Source: Adineta vaga (Eukaryota; Rotifera). Taken from it: 64,000 nucleotides of DNA. Shown here one piece after another: positions 1 through 10,263 of the stretch (its first letter is position 1; the number at the start of each line of letters is the position of its first letter). A program made the translations under genes and the position numbers. The stretch is taken from positions 992,001 to 1,056,000 of the forward strand of contig CP075494.1 of the NCBI GenBank assembly GCA_021613535.1, written 5' to 3'. The notes under the pieces were generated by a model, which made no database searches, was not told where the DNA came from, and was given only the letters and a program-made list of their open reading frames with translations.

Positions 1-562
1 TCGTTGTTGATCTAGGAAGTAAACAAATTGATGATATACTGATGATTACACTTACTGAAAAATCTTTCTTCATCCTTTTGTAGTATATACTACTGATGAG
101 TAATATTCACGGTTCACAAACATAATTACTTCTGATGACATGAGTATACGAAAGTTAGAAATGACTTACACATTTCACTGGCCTTTTATATGTCTTATTT
201 TAATCTCTGTTCTTAATGCTAATATTTACCTTATGTGTAGCTGTTTGATTCAGCGCATCCGTTGGAGATTGATATCTTTTTTCACTTTCTACAGTAGTAT
301 TCATTCGCGGTTTTATATCGAGTTGAGCTTCCCATGCGGCACTATAGCAGTTAAATGTGGTATAACGTGTTCGACATGTACGATTTCGATAACCAACATT
401 GAACACAAAACAAGTGCTCTGCTTGTAATTTTTTTCTTTCGGATAAGCATCTCTATAGACAAATACACCAGCAATCAGCAGACCCAGAGCTATCCCTAGG
501 AATGTACAACCGGTATAAAGTGACATGTGCGCCCTGAACTTTTCGCTGCTTTCCTGATCCAT
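1..562 (-). CDS. Two-pass membrane protein, 5' part (family A, copy 1)
   Basis: Exon 1 runs 562 to 230 and starts at an ATG reading MDQESSEKFRAH. One hydrophobic segment at residues 17-36 is followed by an extracellular-type region with several Cys, a Trp and N-glycosylation sites. The reading frame passes a donor, GTAAATATT, at 229-221 after the codons for ATHK. The only good downstream acceptor (TTCCTAG) is at 12-13, so exon 2 begins at 11 and leaves the window. The split phase-0 codon and the first residues of exon 2 (I-N) match the genes at 37144-37746 and 49935-50584, so all three belong to one family: TM, Cys loop, phase-0 intron, second TM. I recognise no named domain. The second TM is expected left of this window. 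The intron of about 217 bp is long for this region. Confidence 0.6.
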
Positions 563-1273
563 ATCGAGTAAGATGTATAAAAAGGAAAAAGAATATCAAA
601 CTTCGTTGTTTTGCGTTACAGAACTTTGCTTTATATACGTGTTATATTCAAACAGCCACGTGTAAAATAAAACGGTGAAATAATTGCAACACTATTGCAT
701 GAAACGATGGAAAGCAAATAAAGAAAAAGTTTCGTCAGAAGAGAATCAGCATTATTTTTCGTTATAGAACGATCGTTCTTGATGTCAAGCAAATATTTTG
801 TCCTTATCAAACATTTTTCGGAGTAATGCACGTCAATCGTTCGTCATGAATCACATACATATATTACTTTTGATCATACAAGAATACAAAAACACATGAT
901 GCAACAACGATATTTCATTGCTTAGAAAAAAGAAGTAGCTGTTCGACAATGAACAATTTCAAATTGATTAGTAATTTTTTCATCCTGTAGTAAACGTACT
1001 GGATGATTTTTGAGTTTAAACAAGGATTGAAATGGATTTATATATGAAAATGAATCTTTTTTAGGCTCTGGTCATTAAGATAGGTGAATGTAAATATAAA
1101 GATGAACACATGTGAACAAGAAATGAGAATTTCATATACTCACTCACATTCGACAAGATTGCCACCGCTCGTCTCGTTCTTTTATCTGTATTCCATTGAC
1201 GATATTATGAAACAAACAAAATTTTGCTTTTATCTTTTTGTGGAAGTTATTATTGTTTGTATTATGAATATCT
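563..1273. other. Intergenic, nothing recognised
   Basis: AT-rich sequence between a minus-strand and a plus-strand gene, so it should hold both promoters. Short open frames here have no family features. I see no repeat or RNA gene. Confidence 0.5.
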
Positions 1274-2369
1274 GTGAAGATGTTATTTATCATAATACTC
1301 TTGCTAAGCTATCCATTGCTCAATCATGCAACTATAGTTCATTGTGATTTTGATGTCACCTTTAGTTTAACAAATGGTGATTCTCAAGAGACCGATTATG
1401 ATCAAACACTAATGACAAAGAGTGGTCATTATCGTTATTTTAATCGACAATTTAGTACACTCAATAGAAGGACACAAATAACAACAATCAGTCGTTTATA
1501 ACCATTGATTGATCGTGCTATATATTTTAGTGTATGGTACTATATGCCTCATGCAAATTTGCCATTCGATATTGAAGTTGGACAAGATGATAATGGAGAA
1601 CTCGTACGTACGATATTTTCTACTGCCAGTAGGAATATATCGACAAATGATTGGAGATTCATCAATGTTACATTATGAAATGAAGAATTAAAAATATATA
1701 TTCGATTGTATGTTACAACTCAATCTTTAACATTCGATGATTTTTCAGTGGATTATTTTTATGCATCACATACACCACCACCAAAAACGCTAAATTCTTG
1801 TGATTTCAAATTATCATCATCATCGTGTACAAATGATTTGGTTTCTTTATCTGAATATCTCTATCAATGGTCAATTCTGAACACTACGGATGGCGTCAAA
1901 GTTCAAACAGGTGCTCCACCTATGGATTATACATTTCGAAATGCCTCAGGTCATTATGCATTATTACCCGGTCCTAAAAATGGTTATATTGGTTATCTTC
2001 ATCTACCAAAAACAACTTCAAATTACATCGAAAGAATCATATTGCTTAAATTTTCAGTATTATGAAACGGAACCAGTGAATCGAATGTCGTTCGTGGTTG
2101 TCGGATGATCGAACTCTCTCCCAAGATCGAATCCTAACACTCGCACTATTTTACTTGAATTGTAGATATACAACGAATGACTGGTAAGTATCTGAAATAA
2201 GTTTGAATGACGCTATTGTACGCCTATGACGTCGTAGTTGATTACAAAAAAAGGAATGTTTTCACATCTTTGAACCGATCTAATTCTTTTCTACATTAGG
2301 ACTTGGGATGTCATCAATCTTCCCACGGGTAATTGTACACCATTGTTTCGTGTGTTTAATGGAGATTAA
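1274..2369 (+). pseudogene. Secreted MAM-domain protein, decayed
   Basis: Reads from ATG 1274 with a signal peptide (MKMLFIIILLLSYPLLNHA). Two MAM-type modules follow. The first begins CDFDVTF and holds W and DDF landmarks. The second begins CDFKLS, has a PMDYTF...GHY block and ends WDVINLPTGN. The frame is interrupted by TAA at 1499-1501 and TGA at 1676-1678, yet MAM similarity continues unbroken in the same frame on both sides, so these look like point mutations. Around 2065-2090 the frame shifts. Coding then continues to a donor at 2184 (GTAAGT), an acceptor ending at 2299, and a stop at 2367-2369. MAM domains are adhesion modules on secreted or membrane proteins; that role is family knowledge only. 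Two stops plus a frameshift make a pseudogene most likely, although assembly errors cannot be excluded. Confidence 0.65.
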
Positions 2370-2828
2370 TATATAAATAACGCTCGTCGAGACGAACTCG
2401 CATTACCGTCGACTGAAAAAATTCATATGTAATAATCAATTTGTTATTGTTTTTTTATTTAACATAAGAGAAAGCGTTTTTCAATATGACGTTTATTTAT
2501 TTGTTTTTCAATGAAATAAAGATAAATTGATGATATAATAAACAACTACATGAAAAAGAAAACAAATAATTTTGTATTATAGTTCTAACTAATCTCTAAA
2601 GAAGTAAATATGAATGAAGTATAAGCGAGTACGAATAAGAAGCATGGAACAAAACATAATAGCTACAGTAAAATTGAAAAGAAAAGTTGCACTTCAATTA
2701 CAAAACAACGAACTACTAGAAAAAGATTTAACTATACAAGAAATTTGTATAGTTACAAGTGATACAAACGAATCCGATGCGCAAAATGGATAGCAAGCAA
2801 TGGTGATTTGCCTTTCCTATGGAATTTG
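2370..2828. other. Intergenic with one small hairpin motif
   Basis: AT-rich. At 2379-2416 there is a short motif with GTCGA and TCGAC arms that recurs at 60236-60273 downstream of another gene. Otherwise I see nothing. Confidence 0.4.
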
Positions 2829-4630
2829 TCAAAACCATTCTGAGAAACGCTTTTGTGTTTCTGTATAGAGTTTGTCTAATCTTTGCATCCCGGCGACTTG
2901 AGATTTACTGGGTTTGATCTGCAACACTTTGCAATCAAAGTGTCGCAAAATAATTAAGTCAGTTAAACATTTCACTCTTGATAATGGTACATAGACTGCA
3001 GCGATATCATCTGTATCCTTTGGTAGCTTCAAATCAATAACGACTTTGTTTAAAGTTTATCCCTGACTTTTGTGGGTTGTGATAGAATAGGCGGATACAA
3101 GAGGTAATGCGCGTCGCTTAATCGATAGCATTGCCTTTCTAGTTGTTTTTGATTTATTGTTAACCTTCGGAAGAATATCAGAAACGTCTACTTGAAATGT
3201 TTGTTCCATTATTGGTATTGGGATAAGTTTTGGTTGGAGTTTTTCAAGATTGCAATCAATTTTTGATTTGCTTATTTCGAACAATGCGTATATTGGTTTG
3301 TGCACATATGTAGTGTTCATTGGAAACGTTGCTGATAGACTATCTGTTGAGACTGAATCAAGATCATACACTAGTTGTCTAAAGATTCCATTCATGCCGT
3401 TAATTAATCCCAGTTCAATAGCAATATTTTGTGTAAGAATAACTGGCATTCCAGGAACTAACGGTAACAAACCCGGTAAGTGCTTAGTCTTACTGTCAGA
3501 TAATTCCAATAATTTTTTTACAAGTACCGGCTCTTCCACAGCTTTGCCTTTACAAAAGTCCTGGGCAACACATACCATTGGATCGCAACCTGATTGTATT
3601 GCATTGTGAATTGCCGACTCTGTGATTCAATTGCGTTCGTATTTCATTTCTAAACACAAGCATGAGAGCCTAAAAGAAAAAAAGAACATAGAAAATATGT
3701 TTATTTAGAACAGAGAAATCTATCTTACTTGATTCCATGGTGGTTCATGAAGAGACGTTGATGACTGTCGGACGACGCGCGTCAATAACAATTCATAATC
3801 TTCATAACTACATTGGCCTTGACGAAGTCGTTCAAGTAATTGAAGATATCGCGTGTCTTCTGTTCGCATCTGTTGAGTAAGTTTGACCACACAATTAATT
3901 TGTAGAATTAACGAACGTGCCACTCGTTGTTGGATTTCTTTTTCCGAAGGTAATTTATTAAATTTCTTTTTATTTTCCGATGAAAAGTCAGTGTGTAACG
4001 GGGCATCGTATACGGGCCGGTACTGTAAATAATCACCAAAGAATATAACGTTTATACCACCGAATGGAATTTGCGGATCGGCATGTTTAGCCGCACAAAG
4101 AATTCGATTGAGTTTGCCGAGTAAAGTCAGACCAACCATACTGATTTCATCAATCAAGAGATATTCTACAAGCGTCCATTCTTTTTCAAGTTTTAAGTCG
4201 CCTGGTTTAATGGTTCGTGGCTTTCCAGAATTGCGTTATTCACCTAAAAATGAATGGATAGTCATACCACCAATTTCAGCAGCTGCAATTCCAGTTGGTG
4301 CTAGCTTTCGCATCTTTTGAATTCTGTTTGTAACAAGAAAATATTCGGTAAGAGCACGAATAAGTTGTCATTTTCCTGTACCACCACATCCATGTGTACA
4401 CATGATGAGTTGACCATTGTTATCTCCTATATGAATAATATTTTTCAGTTTATGATAATATAAAAAACTATATGCATGAACATACCAGCAAGTGACTGTT
4501 TGTCACCATCAAGATGACTTGTTATTATCGTAAATGCAGCTCTTTGCTCTCTGTTTAGTGTATACTGATCAGCAATGCTCTTTTGATTACAATATGTTGT
4601 ACTTATTACTGAAGCAACTGGAAGAATCTA
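2829..4630 (-). pseudogene. Pif1-type DNA helicase, decayed (transposon-type)
   Basis: The motifs of the Pif1/RRM3 helicase family are readable in order on the minus strand. An N-terminal NREQRAAF block comes first, then a short intron, then Walker A (GCGGTGK). Next are LIDEISMVG (Walker B), the GDYLQYRPV motif, LTQQMR, a GMPVILTQN motif, AYSITTHKSQG and a YVPLSRV end. The gene is broken several times. A TGA directly follows the Walker A lysine (4368-4370), a TAA lies at 4236-4238, there is a frameshift near 3626, and a TAA at 3057-3059 directly follows HKSQG. Similarity resumes in frame after the last stop. Helicases of this type in animals are often carried by Helitrons; that link is an inference, as I see no Rep domain here. 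A GT microsatellite marks the 5' limit. Confidence 0.75.
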
Positions 4631-4645
4631 TATACATAATGTTCA

Positions 4646-4670
4646 GTGTGTGTGTGTGTGTGTGTGTGTT
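4646..4670. repeat. (GT)n microsatellite
   Basis: About 12 uninterrupted GT units at the 5' border of the helicase relic. They are followed by GGTCAAAGG-type short repeats that recur near 14071-14095. Confidence 0.9.
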
Positions 4671-5545
4671 TCTCTGTGCCAGGTCAAAGGTTAAAGGTCA
4701 AAGGGTAGAGACGAAAGGTTCTAAAGTTTTCTACAGTTTTCCATAATATTCTCGAATTGTCCAATGGGTTCTAGATCCTTCTATAAGGTTCTATGGAGAG
4801 TACAAGAAAAAAAGTCAAAGAGTAACGGCTATATGAACATATCAGATCAGTGACTGTAGCAAGCAGCTTCAAATGAGGGTAGCCAGAGATATTTGATGGC
4901 TATCAACTGTTGATTCGCATAGATCCCAAAGCCCTGTATCACAGGAACCACTGTATTTCCTGAAATATTGTATGATGGGGATAGCGGTTGGTCTCTATGT
5001 AACGTATAATGCAGACGACCTTGAATCTCCAACTGCTGTATTGTGAAGAGTATCGATAGGTCCCCGTATTCTGTTCGGTAAGGACAGTCTATATCTCACT
5101 GAGTACTGTTTTATGGAGACTGATATAAGTTTCGGAGTACCACATTACGGGATATCAGTAGATCCACAAGTACTATATAAAGAAGTGGTCATGAATTTCT
5201 AAGTACTCTATTTTGGAGATGACAATAAACTTCAGCGATATCTCATGGAGGTGTAGTATCCACAGGGCATCAAGTACTATAATATGGGAGCAATCGTAAA
5301 CTATCAAATATATGTGGAAGGGGTGTGGAGCTACCCATTGGTCCATTAGTATCGTATTGTACCCTTATTGATGGAATCAAACGAAGTACATAACGAAGAT
5401 GGTGGCAAGTCCTAAATGTATATTGTCTAACGGTATCCACAGCTTGACCGTAGATATTGAGTATAAAGGTAATGATTGGTTTTCAACACAATGCTATCAT
5501 AGAATCAAAGGTTCTGAAAAGCTGCTATATCAGAGTCAGGCTTAC
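4671..5545. other. Non-coding, diffuse repeats
   Basis: Contains degenerate repeats of short phrases (TTCTANANNNTTCT near 4715-4790; AAGTACT...TATTTTGGAG near 5100-5300). A 61-codon minus-strand frame at 4847-5032 has no recognisable motif, and I do not call it a gene. Confidence 0.4.
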
Positions 5546-5655
5546 CAAATGAAAATCTCAGAGATCAGGGATTTTTGAGAAAAAATCAGGACTTTATCAG
5601 GAGAAATTTTCTCCTAAATCAGGAGAAAAATCAGGAGGTTTTTCAAATATATGAG
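5546..5655. repeat. TCAGGAG motif cluster 1
   Basis: Six or more copies of ATCAGG/ATCAGGAG in about 110 bp, including an inverted pair (CAGGAGAAATTTTCTCCT). The same motif clusters at 6147-6180 and 7554-7671, the last directly before a hAT transposase scrap. Transposases of that family bind short subterminal repeats, so these may be the subterminal binding sites of a dead hAT element (inference). Confidence 0.5.
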
Positions 5656-7553
5656 AGGTATTATGGGACTACTACTGAGGGTAATTTACCTTTGAGTGAT
5701 TATGAATATCAATACAAAAAACTTGTTTAGTCTTCTGCTCAAAATGAATGATAAACCCTTTCCGTTTCTTCAAGTAAAAAATCGATAGAGATATAATTTC
5801 ACAATGTTTATTTCGAGATTAATTTGATACACACTTATGAGAAAACAAAGATGACACAAAAAGTCAAAAGTGAATCGCTGTTTTGAATGAATTTGAAACA
5901 TTTGATGATGATAGCACATTTGATATCTCCATAATTTCGTCTTCGGATGAAGACATTATATTTAAAAACACTTGGTAAATGTGTGAGTTCTTTTTATCAA
6001 AAGAATTTACTTTTACTCTCCAAAACTTCAAAGAACGAAAGCCTTTTTCTTATTCGCTATGATAATCATCAAATATCAATTAAATTTTCTTTTTTTCTTC
6101 AAGTTTACATCAATCAAAGGTGTCACTAATTGTCGGCTATGAAGAAAAACAAAAATCAGGAGAAAAATCAGGAGGCTTTTTGGATATTCGAGAGTGTTTA
6201 TACAATTTTTACGATACTGCTTACACTCATCTGAAGACTCGCTCAAGTTTTTCTAATAGAATCCATGTTCTACACTGTAAAAAAAGCGGAGAATTATCAA
6301 CGGTAAAATCGTTTTTGATGTTCTAACAAACGAAAGAGAGTTTATGAGTTTGCAACGTATGACAAACCCTTTTACAGCCGTATTTGACGAGACCATAAAC
6401 CTTTTTTCGTTTCTGCTGCACTTCATAAATGCGAAAAAAGGGTTTATCATATGTGGCAAATTCGTATACCTTTATTTTTTCCAACCCAGATCGTTGAAAA
6501 CGTAGTTGTTTACAATGTGTTTTCGGAATGTAAACCGTGACAAAACGGTGTCTTTACGGCCTAAAAGGAACCGTTTTGTTCCGTAATCACGGGCACAGAT
6601 TTACGGCATCGTAAACGTACTGTATTCTCCTCCAAAACGGCTACTTTTCGGCTATGTACGGATACAGAACGGACCGTATTACTGCGCCCGATAATACGGT
6701 CAGTGTTACGGCCAGTATAGTATACGTTTTTATATCGTAAAGGCTGTATACGGACCGCATCGTTCGACCTGGGAATGTACCCTGTTACTGAGCTTTTTAT
6801 TCATCTAGTTTGCAAAAATTTGACCTCATATTCGAGCTCAATGACTCCAACTATTCGTTGTTGAACCCCAACCAAAAATTGTTGTTTTTTTTGTAGAAAG
6901 AAACATGTTTCTTGGTCCCAAACAATAGGAGCCATTCTTTTAAACTATTGTCTGAAAATCAGAATAATATTCAACTTTCGGCTCAGTATACGCCTATAGA
7001 TTTACAGACGTGTCGCTCTTTCATCACAAAGTAATCATAAAAGAATTTCATATAACTAAAAAAAACTAAAAGAAATGATCATAGGATAAAATTTATTCCT
7101 ATATTTATTTTATGGACAATTATTAGCAAATGAATATTAACTTCTCGATTAATATAAAACAAAAACATAAGGCAGAAAGTATGTAATCAAGTAATTACTA
7201 ATAGATTCGTGACTTCTTCACGATGAGACTATATTTCTCTATCGATTGGATTTCTCTGAGTACAGCCGATTTTGTAAAAACACAAACATAAAACTCTATA
7301 GATATCAAATGAGTGTTCATTTAGTTCGAAATTCTACTTCAGCTAAATCGGGTTTCGTCTTGTTTCTGCTATTGTTATCAAAAAACAATATGTGGCTGAA
7401 AGCTGGTTTACAAAAGGCATTCCACACAGAAAGAACTAATAAAAACCTATTCAATTCAGATTATTTTCTCGTTCTATCCATCAAATTTCCATAAACGAGA
7501 AGGGTCCAGTAAATCTCGACTAAGAAAAAGCACAGATCAAGAAAAACGAAGAA
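5656..7553. other. Non-coding, repeat-rich
   Basis: No supported gene. It includes a second TCAGGAG cluster at 6147-6180 and the TACGG-rich block at 6520-6765 listed separately. Several short frames have stops and no motifs. Confidence 0.4.
6520..6765. repeat. TACGG/CCGTA-rich block
   Basis: Within about 245 bp the pentamer TACGG or its complement occurs more than ten times in both orientations. The block is much richer in CpG than its flanks, which resembles the internal part of a non-autonomous DNA transposon with subterminal motifs. I could not define clear ends. Confidence 0.4.
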
Positions 7554-7671
7554 ATCAGGAGAAACTGATAAAAATCAGATAAAAATGACAAAAATCAGCT
7601 CCTGAAATTAGGAGATTTTTAATCAGGGAAAATCGGAAAAACCAGGAGACTCCTGACTAAATCAGGAGGTT
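7554..7671. repeat. TCAGGAG motif cluster 3
   Basis: Dense AAATCAGGAG and CTCCTGA motifs in both orientations immediately 5' of the hAT-like coding scrap at 7679. Confidence 0.5.
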
Positions 7672-7678
7672 TGGTATA

Positions 7679-7833
7679 GCTGGTTACAAACCACCTACTC
7701 GCCGAACAGTACAACCTAAAAAAAAACGTCTTCATAAAAAACAAAAAAAACAACTTGTGACTGAATCAAAAGGTATCAATACTCTTTCAGTGACCACCGA
7801 TTTGTGGTCAGACAAACAATTGAATTCTTATCT
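7679..7833 (+). pseudogene. hAT-type transposase fragment
   Basis: About 51 codons in one frame with a basic stretch (KKKRLHKKQKK) followed by TLSVTTDLWSDKQLNSYL. This matches the ST-T-D-W-S...SYL block at the start of the hAT catalytic core, which holds the first acidic catalytic residue. Both sides of the fragment are missing. Similarity stops at 7833 exactly where CTTGAGGGTGAG begins, the end motif of the telomere-like hairpin family, so a hairpin insertion or rearrangement cut the element here. Confidence 0.6.
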
Positions 7834-8018
7834 TGAGGGTGAGTCAAAGCTCGCCATGATCGCGATTTCGACCTTGCTAAAGGGTCTCATCAGATGGCTT
7901 CAGATTCTGTACCCAATCCTTTTATGACGAATGGTACATTATATTATATTTGCATGGACCTTATATATCGAACTTTGGTACTGAGAAACAAGTCGGTGAA
8001 TTGATAGTGATACTGTAA

Positions 8019-8172
8019 CAAGGGGGAAAAAGCGCTACTCCAATACTCTATAAAAATTTTAGAGTAAGGCTGGAGTAGAGTGGAGTAATTGTGGAGTAAG
8101 CTGGAGTAATGGTGGAGTACAGCTGGAGTAATTGTGGAGTACTGGAGTATGGAGTAGCGCTTTTCCCCCTTG
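8019..8172. mobile_element. 154 bp MITE with 24 bp inverted ends
   Basis: The ends read CAAGGGGGAAAAAGCGCTAC and, on the other strand, CAAGGGGGAAAAGCGCTACT. The interior is built from about nine degenerate copies of TGGAGTA. No coding capacity. It sits directly against the left end of the palindrome at 8176, whose arm it appears to interrupt. A diverged relative of one end (CAAGGGAGAAAAGCGAGA) lies on the minus strand at 10766-10788. Confidence 0.75.
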
Positions 8173-8202
8173 CTGAATACCGTTCTGGTTTTCACGATCA
8201 CA

Positions 8203-8406
8203 TCATATCAGAATGGCTGATGCTTCGCTGAGACTCTGCTCTTCGCAATATTGGTTCCCCTGGTGTTGTTGTTCTAAAGTCATCGTTGTACTATTCATTT
8301 CTGTTGATTCGTAGTTATCAATAGAGATCACGTTGTCGGAAATGCAGTTATCTGTTGTTTGGGCCCCTCTGAATTTTACTATCGTTTCCTCCTTTGCAAT
8401 TTCCAT
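8203..8406 (-). CDS. Small ORF in left palindrome arm
   Basis: 67 codons from an ATG preceded by a TATAAATA box about 100 bp upstream. The protein begins MEIAKEETIVKFRGAQTT and is hydrophilic, with no known domain. The right arm (8860-9030) encodes a diverged version that starts and stops at the same places. Both frames stayed open despite many substitutions, which hints at coding function, but the frames are short and recent duplication could explain it. Confidence 0.35.
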   Translation of the reverse strand: MEIAKEETIVKFRGAQTTDNCISDNVISIDNYESTEMNSTTMTLEQQHQGNQYCEEQSLSEASAILI

Positions 8407-8859
8407 TTTAAAGTATTCTACCGGTTTCGACCTTGTCCAAGGGTTTCATCAGATGGATTATGTTTGCATAACCTCGCATCACGACTTCGAATGCTGAATG
8501 TCTATTTATAACAAAAGCGTTCGATGGAAGTGATGTGATATGCAGACATGAACTACCATGACCGGTGTGTGTCTGTCTCCTGACTTTTCGAAGTGCTCAA
8601 CTATTTAAATACTAACGATCGTTTTTCATACTGCAGTATGAAAAACGATCGTTAGTATTTGAGTAGTTGAGCATTGCGAAGAGTGAGAAGACAGACACAC
8701 ACCGGTCATGGTAGTTCATGTCTGCATATCACATCATTTCTCTCAATGCTTTTGTTATAAATAGACATTCCGCATTTGAAGTCGTGATGCGAGGCTATGC
8801 AAACATAATCCATCTGATGAGACCCTTGAACAAGGTCGAAACCGGTAGATTATTTTAAA

Positions 8860-9030
8860 ATGGAAAATGCAAAAGAGAAAACGATAGTAAGATTCAAGGA
8901 GGCACAAACAATAGATAGCTACGAATCAACGGAAAAAGACAGTATCAAGATGACTTTAGAACATCGATACGAGAGAAACAACTATTACGAACAGCATAGC
9001 CTTAGCGGTGTATCAGTCATTCTAATATAA
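8860..9030 (+). CDS. Small ORF in right palindrome arm
   Basis: 56 codons beginning MENAKEKTIVRFKEAQT and ending SVILI. It is about 60 percent identical to the left-arm protein apart from a 10-codon gap, and has the same TATAAATA-to-ATG spacing. No recognised domain. Confidence 0.35.
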   Translation: MENAKEKTIVRFKEAQTIDSYESTEKDSIKMTLEHRYERNNYYEQHSLSGVSVILI

Positions 9031-9034
9031 TGTG

Positions 9035-9113
9035 ATCGAAAAAATCAGAACGGTATTTAGCCAATATCCTCAGACCGGTTATCGGAAGATGTGGGTTCGA
9101 GTCCTGCTTTGAT
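9035..9113 (+). other. tRNA-like sequence (B-box), probably degenerate
   Basis: Positions 9091-9106 form a T-arm-like hairpin around GGGTTCGAGTCC, a good Pol III B box. The ends ATCGAAA and CTTTGAT can pair imperfectly over 79 nt. I find no convincing D arm or anticodon arm, so this is at most a tRNA relic or SINE-like piece. Confidence 0.2.
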
Positions 9114-9248
9114 TTCATGATCTTTTTAGATAAGTTTTTCGTACTTATCTGAGCATATCGCTGTGGATACTTCAAATGAATTAGATCGGAATGTATCGTG
9201 GACAAATGAAAGGATTTCTAATTAAAGTTTCTTTACAATCCTATTTTC

Positions 9249-9276
9249 AAACACACCCACACCCACACCCTCAAGA
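9249..9276. repeat. Telomere-motif block (half hairpin)
   Basis: ACACCC repeated three to four times and ending CCCTCAAG, the right half of the TGTGGG hairpin family. It lies immediately after the stop codon of the gene at 9278-10263. Confidence 0.8.
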
Positions 9277-9277
9277 C

Positions 9278-10263
9278 TTACCGATATTCCGTTCTTTTAT
9301 TTGATGAACCTTGACTTTCATTATTAATTGACTCAATACGAATCTTCTTATTTTGACTATTACTAAAATAATTGAAGACATTCTTGAAGTATCATAATAA
9401 TATTTCAAAGCTTACCTTTTTTTGATTGTTCCTGACGATGAAATATTATTTTCATTGGCATCGAAAGAAACATTTCTAGTTGGTTTACTTTGATTTATTG
9501 ATGAGTTATTGTCATTACTCATAGATTGATCATCAGAATCCTGATGGTTTATCGAATCTGAATTATTCACGAGTATGATTGCTATAGTTTTGATGAGTTT
9601 TAAATGCTTTGCAAAGTTAGATGTTTGAAATCGATTGTTCTTAGCATACAATTTTATTCGATCACCACATATACATTGTATTGAACAAATTCGTGTAGAG
9701 TTATCATCAGCACTTTCAATAATAATTTTAAAATTATCCACAGATAAGTTCACACTATTGGTACCATGAATATTGTTATTTAAGTTTGCCAATAATTTTC
9801 TAATAGATTCTTTGATTGACATATGGTGATACGTTTCACTATCTTCACTATCACTACTATAATTATCAGTTGATAATGATGATGATTGAGATCGATGTTT
9901 CTTTGACTGATTTAATCGTGCTTGAGATGCAAATTGAAGTTTCTTTTTTTTCATAATATCTTGAGTAAATTTTAATAGTACAAGAATCTTGTTTTTTGTT
10001 CCAGACTTTAACGAAATTGATCCTTGAGTAATATAACAAATTTCCTTTTTCAAGTTAATAAATTCTTCTGTGGCATTTTCATCATTAGGATTTTCAAAAA
10101 AATCAATTAGTTCAGATCTATCGGTTTTACTTAAAATCGTGTAATTATCAATATCATGATATCGTAAAATTTTTTTAACGAATTGTCCGTATGTTTCTTC
10201 AATATGTAAGAAAAAATGCTCTTCTTTAAGAGCGAGTAGTTCATCGATTTCATAATTATCCAT
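9278..10263 (-). CDS. Putative DNA-binding protein with CxC...H motif (310 aa)
   Basis: Two exons: 10263-9416 and 9362-9278, joined by a 53 bp GTAAGC...TTTTAG intron in phase 2; the split codon restores an open frame. The protein starts MDNYEIDELLAL. A central Ser-rich, acidic stretch lies around residues 120-145. Near residues 195-220 it has IQCICGDRIKLY followed by RFQTSNFAKHL, which looks like a C-x-C-G...H zinc-finger-type fold. The C-terminus is Ser/Asn-rich and basic. I know of no named family. The stop TAA overlaps a perfect donor (GGTAAGT), so a further exon could be skipped here or lost at the telomere-like block beside it. Confidence 0.6.

Larger units (their letters stand above)
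8176..9060. repeat. Large palindrome (two ~440 bp arms, no spacer)
   Basis: The sequence reads outward identically from the centre CTGCAG (8631-8636). Arms match over about 440 bp with scattered substitutions and one in-frame 30 bp indel. Each arm holds, from the centre outward, a TATAAATA box, the phrase CCATCTGATGA...GGTCGAAACCGG, and a small ORF with its own ATG and stop. A third short copy of the GACCTTG...CATCAGATGG phrase lies at 7868-7900. Confidence 0.85.

Noticed and set aside
37-110. Hammerhead ribozyme cores (two CTGATGA motifs)
   Set aside because: No GAAA after a closable stem II in either case, so the conserved core is incomplete.
1499-1678. Alternative genetic code or programmed stop readthrough in the MAM gene
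   Set aside because: All intact genes in the window end at normal TAA/TGA/TAG stops, and the locus also has a frameshift, so pseudogenisation is simpler.
9035-9113. A functional tRNA gene
   Set aside because: Only the T-arm/B-box is convincing. No D arm or anticodon arm with U33 could be built; kept only as a low-confidence tRNA-like relic.
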